NCBI GenBank assembly: GCA_029936705.1
Contig: JAPYSD010000005.1
Location: 1 to 30,926 of the forward strand
Origin: Croceicoccus sp.
GTDB lineage: Bacteria > Pseudomonadota > Alphaproteobacteria > Sphingomonadales > Sphingomonadaceae
Direction: 5' to 3'
DNA: 30,926 nt
The stretch's first letter is position 1. Each line of letters starts with the position of its first letter. The translations under genes and the position numbers were made by a program. This document shows positions 16,003 to 23,115 of the stretch, one piece after another. Below the pieces are notes generated by a model. It made no database searches and was not told where the DNA came from. It was given only the letters and a program-made list of their open reading frames with translations.

Positions 16003-17147
16003 CAAGCGGCTCCGAAATGGGCGAGAAGCTCGGCTGGGCTGAGCGCAGAGCGAACTGGCAACGCACCGGCGGGTGCGTTCAGGGAAAGATCGAACAGGCC
16101 ATCGCGGCCGGTCAGCGTGACATCGGCGGCGCGCTGGCGGGCGCAGCCCTTGGCACAGCCCGAAACATGCAGCCGCCCGGCGACATGCGGTGCAAGGCGG
16201 CGGGCAAGATCGCGGGTTTCAACCGAGGCCTGCGGGCAGCAGGGCGCGCCGGGGCAAGCATCGACATGCAGCAGCGGGTCGGCAGGATTATCGATCAGCC
16301 CACCGGCGCAAACGGCAGGCGCGCCTTCCACCAGCAGCACACGCCACGGCGTGATCCGCACCGCTGCGGCGGGCGATGCTTCCACCATCCCGGCCAGTAT
16401 CCGCGCCTCTATCCGGCCAAACGGCAAGCCATAGGCCCAACTCCCATCACGGAGGCCCAGATCATGAAGGCCCGGCACGATGCAAGCAGCCGACGGCGCG
16501 GGCAGAATGTCGCCACAGGCCCATTCGGGCAGGACCAGCCGGTGTCGCGCCATGCGCCCCGCTTTCGCGCCGCCGCTGGCCGCAAACCAGTGGGCGAGCG
16601 CGATCAGCGCGTCCACTTCCCTGCCAGCAGCAACCGCCATACCGGTGGCGCGGCCATCGGCGCGCAGGATCAGACCGCCATCGCCGCCGCGCTCAATGCG
16701 GAAATCGCCCGCCTCGCCACCCAGAATGCAGGTCTGACCGGCATCGATGGCAAAGCCCACTTTACCGAGCAGATCGGGCAACTCATCCAGCCGGGTCAGC
16801 AACGCGCCCGCAATGCGATGGCTGTCATCACCGACCCGCCAATCCGGCGCGACCAGAATGTTGCGCCGCTGTTCGATGACAGGGTCAGGGTCCACCAGAT
16901 CCAGCACCAGCAACCGGTCGAGCAGCGCCTGCCAGCCAGTTTCAGGCACCCCGCGAAGCTGGAGATTGGCGCGGGCGGTCATGTCGATCAGGCCATTGCC
17001 GTGCACCACGGCGGCATCGCACAGGCCCAGCACTTGCGCCCGCGTCAGGCGGCCAAGCCGAGGCTTTACCCGCACCAGCAGCCCGTCGCCCGCCATCATC
17101 GGGTGCCAGGCATCGGGGCACCAGCCCTTCACCGCAAAACTGCTCAT
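16002..17147 (-). CDS. cobG: Precorrin-3B synthase (oxygen-dependent, Fe-S)
   Basis: CobG is a sulfite/nitrite-reductase-like mono-oxygenase that hydroxylates C-20 of precorrin-3A and forms the gamma-lactone of precorrin-3B, using O2. It marks the aerobic pathway; some bacteria use CobZ instead. The 381 residues have two ferredoxin-like halves (GRLTRAQVLGLCD with DMTARANLQLRGV near the N-terminus). The C-terminal cysteine set CPGAPCCPQA and HVSGCAKGCAR should hold a [4Fe-4S] cluster. The protein is shorter than the P. denitrificans enzyme but the cysteine motif is intact. ATG 17147 overlaps the cobN stop by 4 bp. Confidence 0.93.
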   Translation of the reverse strand: MSSFAVKGWCPDAWHPMMAGDGLLVRVKPRLGRLTRAQVLGLCDAAVVHGNGLIDMTARANLQLRGVPETGWQALLDRLLVLDLVDPDPVIEQRRNILVAPDWRVGDDSHRIAGALLTRLDELPDLLGKVGFAIDAGQTCILGGEAGDFRIERGGDGGLILRADGRATGMAVAAGREVDALIALAHWFAASGGAKAGRMARHRLVLPEWACGDILPAPSAACIVPGLHDLGLRDGSWAYGLPFGRIEARILAGMVEASPAAAVRITPWRVLLVEGAPAVCAGGLIDNPADPLLHVDACPGAPCCPQASVETRDLARRLAPHVAGRLHVSGCAKGCARQRAADVTLTGRDGLFDLSLNAPAGALPVRSALSPAELLAHFGAA

Positions 17148-20100
17148 GCCCTGTCCTCAAGCCTTGGCAGGCTGGCGAGGATGGAATTGCGCCGGGTCTG
17201 CCACAGCCCGGCGGCATGGAGCGCGGCAAAGCGGGCTTCCATCGCCGCCAGCGCAGCCGGATTCTCGCGTTCAAGAAATGCGCGAACATCGGTCTGGCCC
17301 AGTGTCGCGTCGTGATAAAGGTCGAACAGATGCGGCGGTACGCTGCCTGAAAGGTGCGCAAAGGCACCCATATGGTCCAGCGTCGCGGCCAGTTCTGCCC
17401 CCCCGCGAAAGCCGTGCCGCATCATGCCCGCCACCCAGCCTGGGTGCGCCGCGCGGGCGCGGACCACGCGGGCGATCTCTTCGGTCAGGGTGCGCGCAAC
17501 GGTGCGCCCCGGATCGCGATTGTCGAGGTGGTAGAGCGCCGCCGAACCACCGATCAGCGCCTTGGCAGCGGCAAAGCCCGCCTCGTGCGCGGCATAATCG
17601 GCGGCCAGCAGCAGATCGGTTTCGGGCAAGTCCTGAAGATGGACAAAGGCGTCCGCTCCTTCAACACGCTGGCGCAGGCCGTCAGGATCGGCAAAGGTTC
17701 CGATCGCATCGGAGGCTGCGTCAAACGCATGGTCCGATGCCGCCAGCCATGCCTCACCAGCAGCGCGCCGGGCCGCTTCAGTATAGACCTCGGCTGCATC
17801 GCCAAGACCCAGTCCATAGCTGCCGGGGGCCGGGCCATAGACGCGCGGTGCCGCAGCCTGCCCTGCAAACGGGTTCCAGTCCGCCGGTTCATCGCGCAAA
17901 CACAGCGCGCGCACCGCTTGGCCAAACAGTATCGGCAGCGCAGGAAAGGCATCGCGGAACAGGCCGGAAATCCGCAACGTCACATCGATACGCGGCCGGT
18001 CCAGCAGCGCCAGCGGCAGGATTTCGATGCCTGTTACCCGTTCGGACGCGGTGTCCCACAGCGGCTTTGCGCCCAGCAGGTGCAGCGCCATGGCGAATTC
18101 CTCGCCCGCCGTGCGCATCGTGGCCGATCCCCACAGATCGACCACCAGCCCGCGCGGATAATCGCCGTGATCCTGCAGATGCCGCCGGATCAGCTCCTCT
18201 GCCAGTGTCACCCCTTGGGCATGGGCCGCGCGTGAAGGCACGGCGCGCGGGTCTATCGCATAAAGGTTTCGCCCGGTTGGCAGCACATCGCTGCGCCCGC
18301 GAAAGGGGGAGCCGGAGGGACCGGGCGGAACGCGGCGTCCGTCGAGTGCCGCCAGCAATCCGGCCCGCTCGGCTGCGCCCTGATCTCCCCGCCCGAACAC
18401 ATGCAGCCCGTCACCGAACTGGCTGTCCTTTACATCGCAAACGAAGCGGTCGATCCGGGTGATCGCCTCGACCAGCGTGGCCGCGTCATCAAGGCCCAGT
18501 TCCGCCTCAAGTCCCAGCACGCGCGCTTCGTCGCGGATGTTCACTTGCAGACGGTCGCGGCGGGCCGGGTCCAGCCCGCCAGCGTTGGAGAATTCATCCA
18601 GCAGCGCCTCGATCCGGGCCAGCCCCGCACCGCTTTGCGTTTGCACCAGTGGCGGGGGAACGTGCCCGATCGTAACCGCGCTGATCCGGCGCTTGGCCTG
18701 CGCCGCTTCGCCGGGATCGTTGACGATGAACGGATAGATCACCGGCATCGCGCCGGTCAGCGCCTCGGGCCAGCAAGCATCGGACAGCGCGACTGATTTG
18801 CCCGGCAGCCATTCCAGTGTGCCATGTGCGCCGATATGCACCAGCGCGTCCACGCTTCGCTGGCGCAGCCACAGGTAGAACGCCACATAGCCATGGCGCG
18901 GGCAGCGGGACAGGTCGTGATAGTCGCCGTCGCGATGGGCGCGTTCGCCGCGTTCGGGCTGCAAGGCTACCAGCGCGTTGCCGATGGGCAGCGCGGCAAA
19001 ACGGAACGCGCCATCGGCGGCGGCAGCATCGGCTTCCGGCTCGCCCCATGCGGCGAAAAGTTCAGCGCGCAGGGTATCGGGCAGTGCTGCCAAAGCCTTG
19101 CGGTACTCTGCCATCGGCCAGTGCTGATGTGTGCATTGAAGGAGCGCTGCCAGTCCGGCCTGCGCGTCAGTGGCATATCCCGCCTCGGCCAGATCGGCCA
19201 GGATCGCCTCGGCAGAAGCCAGCGCATCCAGCCCCACGGCGTGGGCCATCTGGTATGTCTTGCCGGGATAAGTAGACAGGACCAGCGCAACCCGCCGTTC
19301 TGCAACCGGCGTTTGGGCAAGTGCGATCCAGCCCGCCACCCGCGCGGTGATCGCCCCAACCCGGCCTGCATCGGCGCGATGGATGGTGCGGGCAAAGCCA
19401 AGCGCGGGATCGCGCGTCCCCGCCTCCTTGAAGCTGGCGACGCCTGCAAACACCCGCCCGTCAATTTCGGGCAAGACCACGTGCATGGCAAGGTCTGCCG
19501 GGGAAAGCCCGCGCGAAGCCGCTGCCCATCCCGCGCGCCCGGACGTGGCCAGCGCCAGCTGAAACACGGGAACGCCCGCGCCATCAAGCGGGGTGGCGCC
19601 GTCATCGCCCCGCGCGGAAAAAGCGGTAGCGTTGATGATCGCTGCCGGGCCAAGCCCGCGCACCCAGCGGTCCACCTGTTCGCGCACCTGCGGGGCTTTC
19701 AGCGAGGGGACGAAGATCGACAATGCATCGAAACCGCGCTGCTCGAACGCGGTATGCAGGGCGGCAAACGGGTCCAGATCGTGGGCGGTCAGGTAAGAAC
19801 GATAGAACACGATCAGGACCAGCGGCCTTGCGGGATCGCGCGCAAAGGCTTCAAGATCGATCACGCCCCGGCCGGGATGCCAGCCTCCCGCCATCAGCAG
19901 CGGATCGAATGTCCGGGCGGGGGCATCAATCAGCCCCGCCAGCTGCGACAGCGCGGCAAGCGCCGCCTGCGCCGCCCTTGCACCGCCAGCATCGCACCAC
20001 TGCGCAAGTTCGCGCAACGCGGTCACCGGCACGGTCGAGGCCGCATCCAGCCGCGCATCCTCAAAGCCGTCGCCGGGCAGCACGGCCAGCACGATCCCGC

Positions 20101-20428
20101 GCGACCGGGCCAGCGCCTCGACCTGTTGCAGCCCGTAGCTCCAATAGGGCGTGCCGCCGATCAGCCGGATCAGGATCGCCTTTGCGCCCGACAGCGTCCG
20201 CTCGGCATACGTGTCGACCGACAGCGGATGCATCAGCGCCGCCAGATTGGCGAGCCGCAGCGAAGGAAATGTCGCATCGTCTGCACGGGCCTGATGCCAT
20301 GCCGCCGCGAACGCCCCCAGATCGCTGTCCGAAAAGGACAGGACCACAAGATCCGCGGGCTCTTGCCCCAGATCCTGCGGGACGGCGGTTTCCTCCATCC
20401 CGTGCGTTTCGCGGAAAATGACGTGCAT
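17144..20428 (-). CDS. cobN: Cobaltochelatase subunit CobN
   Basis: CobN is the large, corrin-binding subunit of the ATP-dependent class I cobaltochelatase, homologous to BchH/ChlH. It inserts cobalt into hydrogenobyrinic acid a,c-diamide together with the AAA+ and MIDAS subunits CobS and CobT, neither of which is encoded here. The 1094 residues include the family hallmark VHIGAHGTLEWLPGK at about residue 530, VALVLSTYPGKTYQMAHAVGLD, RAAHPGWVAGMMRHGFRGGAEL and FLERENPAALAAM. It is somewhat shorter than the 1275-residue P. denitrificans protein. I start at ATG 20428, 10 nt after the cobW stop; the frame upstream is antisense to cobW. Confidence 0.95.
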   Translation of the reverse strand: MHVIFRETHGMEETAVPQDLGQEPADLVVLSFSDSDLGAFAAAWHQARADDATFPSLRLANLAALMHPLSVDTYAERTLSGAKAILIRLIGGTPYWSYGLQQVEALARSRGIVLAVLPGDGFEDARLDAASTVPVTALRELAQWCDAGGARAAQAALAALSQLAGLIDAPARTFDPLLMAGGWHPGRGVIDLEAFARDPARPLVLIVFYRSYLTAHDLDPFAALHTAFEQRGFDALSIFVPSLKAPQVREQVDRWVRGLGPAAIINATAFSARGDDGATPLDGAGVPVFQLALATSGRAGWAAASRGLSPADLAMHVVLPEIDGRVFAGVASFKEAGTRDPALGFARTIHRADAGRVGAITARVAGWIALAQTPVAERRVALVLSTYPGKTYQMAHAVGLDALASAEAILADLAEAGYATDAQAGLAALLQCTHQHWPMAEYRKALAALPDTLRAELFAAWGEPEADAAAADGAFRFAALPIGNALVALQPERGERAHRDGDYHDLSRCPRHGYVAFYLWLRQRSVDALVHIGAHGTLEWLPGKSVALSDACWPEALTGAMPVIYPFIVNDPGEAAQAKRRISAVTIGHVPPPLVQTQSGAGLARIEALLDEFSNAGGLDPARRDRLQVNIRDEARVLGLEAELGLDDAATLVEAITRIDRFVCDVKDSQFGDGLHVFGRGDQGAAERAGLLAALDGRRVPPGPSGSPFRGRSDVLPTGRNLYAIDPRAVPSRAAHAQGVTLAEELIRRHLQDHGDYPRGLVVDLWGSATMRTAGEEFAMALHLLGAKPLWDTASERVTGIEILPLALLDRPRIDVTLRISGLFRDAFPALPILFGQAVRALCLRDEPADWNPFAGQAAAPRVYGPAPGSYGLGLGDAAEVYTEAARRAAGEAWLAASDHAFDAASDAIGTFADPDGLRQRVEGADAFVHLQDLPETDLLLAADYAAHEAGFAAAKALIGGSAALYHLDNRDPGRTVARTLTEEIARVVRARAAHPGWVAGMMRHGFRGGAELAATLDHMGAFAHLSGSVPPHLFDLYHDATLGQTDVRAFLERENPAALAAMEARFAALHAAGLWQTRRNSILASLPRLEDRA

Positions 20429-20438
20429 GGCCCGCGCC

Positions 20439-21491
20439 TTACGCCAGCAGCACCGCGCGAATGGCATCGGCGTCGACGTGATCGTGCTCGGCAATGGCGA
20501 CCAGCGTGGTGCGGCGCGGCTCGTCAGGGCGCCACGGGCGATCGTACTGGTGCCGCACCCGCGCGCCCACCGCCTGCACCAGCAGCCGCATCGGCTTTCC
20601 CGCAACGGCGGCATAGCCCTTTACGCGCAGGATATGGTGATCGCGGGCCAGCGTCTCGATCCGCGCGACCAGCGCCGCCGGATCGGCGATCTCGCCCCAT
20701 TCGATAACGGTGCTGTCAAAGTCGTCGTGTTCGTGATCATCCTCACCATCATGGTGCGATGGGCGCGCGGCGATGTCGTCCTCGGCTGCGGCATCAAGCC
20801 CCAGGATCACACGCGGATCGACCACGCCTTCGGTCAGTTCTATCACCGGAACCGGGCGACTAAGCTCTGCCGCGATGATCGCGCGCGCGGCGGCTACGCC
20901 TTGGGGTCCGGCCAGATCGACCTTGGTCAGCAGGATCATGTCGGCGCAGGCCAGCTGATCCTCGAACACTTCCGACAGCGGCGTCTCGTGATCGATGCTC
21001 GGATCGGCGGCGCGCTGGGCGTCAAGCGCTGCCACATCGGGCGCGAACCGGCCTGCCGCGACCGCTTCGGCATCGGCCAGCGCCAGCACGCCGTCCACGG
21101 TGATCCGGCTGCGGATCGCAGGCCAGTCGAACGCCTTGAGCAGCGGCTTTGGCAACGCCAGACCCGATGTCTCGATCAGGATGTGATCGGGGCGCGGATC
21201 AAGCGCCAGCAGCTTTTCCACCGTCGGGATGAAATCGTCCGCCACGGTGCAGCAGATGCAGCCATTGGCCAGCTCTACGATGTTTTCCGCCGGGCAATCA
21301 GGAATGGCGCAGGACTGCAGAATCTCGCCATCCACACCCAGCGAACCGAATTCGTTGACCACCACGGCCAGCCTGCGGCCACCGGCATTGTGGATCAGGT
21401 GGCTGATGAGCGTGGTTTTCCCCGCGCCCAGAAAGCCCGTGATGATGGTGACCGGCACCTTGGACAGGGACGCCTTGGACAGGTCTGGCAT
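20439..21491 (-). CDS. cobW: CobW-type metal-handling GTPase
   Basis: CobW belongs to the G3E/COG0523 GTPases and is thought to deliver cobalt to the CobNST chelatase. The 350 residues show the P-loop GFLGAGKTT at 19-27, the metal-binding CICC at 78-81 in the family's CxCC motif, LIETSGLALP, the guanine-specificity motif TKVD at 189-192, and a His/Asp-rich linker around 245-260 before the C-terminal domain. The start is ATG 21491 behind GGGGAAG. The frame is open through the riboswitch leader up to 21728, but that is non-coding RNA. First gene of the operon. Confidence 0.96.
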   Translation of the reverse strand: MPDLSKASLSKVPVTIITGFLGAGKTTLISHLIHNAGGRRLAVVVNEFGSLGVDGEILQSCAIPDCPAENIVELANGCICCTVADDFIPTVEKLLALDPRPDHILIETSGLALPKPLLKAFDWPAIRSRITVDGVLALADAEAVAAGRFAPDVAALDAQRAADPSIDHETPLSEVFEDQLACADMILLTKVDLAGPQGVAAARAIIAAELSRPVPVIELTEGVVDPRVILGLDAAAEDDIAARPSHHDGEDDHEHDDFDSTVIEWGEIADPAALVARIETLARDHHILRVKGYAAVAGKPMRLLVQAVGARVRHQYDRPWRPDEPRRTTLVAIAEHDHVDADAIRAVLLA

Positions 21492-21686
21492 AGTAACTTC
21501 CCCGCGCGCCAGAGCGAGACACGGCGGGGCTTGCCGGACAAGTCCGGTCGGCGCGCGACGACGGGCGGGCGCGACAAAGCACCCGTAACCACGCAACCCG
21601 TGCAGCCCCAGCCACACAGCTTCGTCGCTCAGACGGAGAGTTACCGTGCCGTGACCATCCCCTGGATCAGGCAAGAGCGACCGGTG
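21492..21686 (-). promoter_or_regulatory. Expression-platform leader between riboswitch and cobW
   Basis: About 195 nt of leader RNA separate the aptamer from cobW. Next to the aptamer, GTCGCTC and GAGCGAC (plus-strand 21675-21681 and 21624-21630) can pair over 7 bp around a small ACGG/CCGT hairpin; the same arrangement exists in the second leader. Nearer the gene, a hairpin CCGGAC/GTCCGG (21534-21547) precedes a possible CCCCGC/GCGGGG stem (21500-21505 with 21524-21529). That stem would cover part of the GGGGAAG ribosome binding site. This suggests translational control, but pairings were judged by eye only. Confidence 0.5.
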
Positions 21687-21893
21687 CGCCGGCAGGTCTC
21701 CTGGCTCGCGGGTCACAGCTTGATGCACGCCTTCCCAGACTTGGCGCTTGCGCGCTGCCCAGTGGCTGCTCCTGAATTCAGGAGCATGTGCATCGCGCTA
21801 TCCGCTTACAGTTGCAGGGACAGCCACGGATTTGGGAGCACGCTCCCGCACCGCATTCCCGATTAAGCCCCTTGCGGGGCACCGGCGCGATCA
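21687..21893 (-). promoter_or_regulatory. Cobalamin riboswitch upstream of cobW
   Basis: The minus-strand RNA carries the classic adenosylcobalamin aptamer: a GGGAATGCGGTGCGGG block (plus 21845-21860), the CTGCAACTGTAAGCGG core, GCCACTG, GGGAAGGCG and the B12 box GCCAGGAGACCTGCC (plus 21691-21705). It lies at the head of the cob operon, so B12 sufficiency should shut down synthesis. It is a near-duplicate of the riboswitch at 25339-25551; the main divergence is in the variable peripheral stem around 21760-21795. Confidence 0.95.
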
Positions 21894-21987
21894 TTGAAGG
21901 GCGGGTTACCCCGATCCTTCACCGCGCGCTCTAGACGAAAATGCCAGCCAAGCCAATTGATGATGTTGCTTCACGCAACGTGGACGG
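21894..21987 (-). other. Short gap expected to hold the cob operon promoter
   Basis: The 94 bp between the NiCoT stop and the riboswitch must contain any promoter dedicated to the cob operon. I see no convincing -35/-10 pair. A small 5-bp hairpin, GTTGC-gtgaa-GCAAC (21965-21979), lies 8 nt after the NiCoT stop without a U-run, so it is a weak terminator at best. Read-through from the receptor/NiCoT unit into the cob leader is therefore possible. Confidence 0.4.
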
Positions 21988-23034
21988 TCAGGCACCGACC
22001 GAAACCTCGATTTCATCGAACCGCTTCCATCGATAGATCGCGTAACTCGCCAGCCAGCAGAACACGAAAAGACCGATGATGGCGAAGCCCAGACCATTGA
22101 AATTTTCACCCAGTTCAATGGCGATCCGCCATGGCGCACCCGTAAGGGCCAGCTTGTCGCCAATCAGGGCCAGCGTTTCGATTCCACCAATGACAATCGC
22201 CACGATGGCCGAGATCAGGGTGATGGTGATGTTGTAGTAGAGCTTGCGGATCGGCTTCACGAAGGCCCATTCATAAGCGCCCAGCATCACCACGCCGTCC
22301 GCCGTATCGATGAGGGCCATACCGACCGCGAACAGGGCGGGCAGGACCAGGATTGTCCCGATCGACAGGCCATCGGCGGCCTGGCTGGCCGACATGCCCA
22401 GAATGGCAACTTCGGTTGCTGTATCGAACCCAAGCCCGAACAGAAACCCCAGCGGGGCCATATGCCAGCTTTTGTTCACGAGGCGGAACATCGGCCTGAA
22501 CAGTCTGGAAAGCAGACCGCGCCCACCCAATAGCAGATCAAGATCGTCCTCGGCATAGCTGCCGCCTGCACGAACATGGGCAAAAGTCCGCCAGACAGAG
22601 CGCAGGATGACCAGGTTCATGCCGGCGATCGTGAACAGGAAAAGCGCGGAAATCACGGTTGCAATCACGCCACCGATTTCCTTGAAGGCGCCGAACTGCG
22701 ACAGCGCGCTGGCCGTCACCGCAATGATGATCGATGCTATGGCAATGATTCCGGAATGCCCGATCGCGAACCAGAATCCGACCGAAACCGGGCGCTGCCC
22801 GTCCTGCATCAGCTTGCGGGTCACATTGTCAATCGCCGCAATATGATCGGCATCAACCGCGTGACGCAGGCCCAGCCCCCAGGCAAGCACAGCGGTGCCG
22901 AGCATTAACGGCTGTGCATGAAACAGGCTGAATGCCCAGACCCAGACCCCAATGTTGGCGGCGATCAATCCGGCAAACAAGGCACCAATTCGTCGGCGCA
23001 GAGACAGGGATGGCAGTGACTTCGTGAGGTGCAT
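21988..23034 (-). CDS. NiCoT-family nickel/cobalt permease, likely cobalt importer
   Basis: An inner-membrane permease of the NiCoT (HoxN/NixA/NhlF) family, 348 residues with about eight hydrophobic segments. The signature RHAVDADHIAAIDN at 57-70 contains the metal-selecting HX4DH motif (His58, Asp63, His64). GFWFAIGHSGII, LGFDTATEV and GMALIDTADGVVM are the other family signatures. It sits downstream of a riboswitch-controlled receptor and immediately upstream of the cob operon, arguing for cobalt rather than nickel. I use ATG 23034; ATG 23103, nearer the receptor stop, would add 23 residues, and neither has a strong ribosome binding site. The 81 bp before 23034 otherwise hold nothing recognisable. 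Confidence 0.93.
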   Translation of the reverse strand: MHLTKSLPSLSLRRRIGALFAGLIAANIGVWVWAFSLFHAQPLMLGTAVLAWGLGLRHAVDADHIAAIDNVTRKLMQDGQRPVSVGFWFAIGHSGIIAIASIIIAVTASALSQFGAFKEIGGVIATVISALFLFTIAGMNLVILRSVWRTFAHVRAGGSYAEDDLDLLLGGRGLLSRLFRPMFRLVNKSWHMAPLGFLFGLGFDTATEVAILGMSASQAADGLSIGTILVLPALFAVGMALIDTADGVVMLGAYEWAFVKPIRKLYYNITITLISAIVAIVIGGIETLALIGDKLALTGAPWRIAIELGENFNGLGFAIIGLFVFCWLASYAIYRWKRFDEIEVSVGA

Positions 23035-23115
23035 GATTGGCTCGGCGATTGAGGAATATACAAACGAAGGATGGCGCCGCAGACGTGCTGCAGCGCCGCC
23101 CATCAAGGGATTTCG

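Noticed and set aside
15834..20707. Several plus-strand frames of 290 to 630 codons opposite cobH, cobG and cobN
   Set aside because: They are in third-position-GC-rich antisense DNA, have no recognisable motif, and the minus-strand genes are unambiguous.
21492..21728. N-terminal extension of CobW by 79 codons
   Set aside because: The extension translates the riboswitch B12 box and leader; homologues start at the residues just before the P-loop, and a ribosome site precedes ATG 21491.
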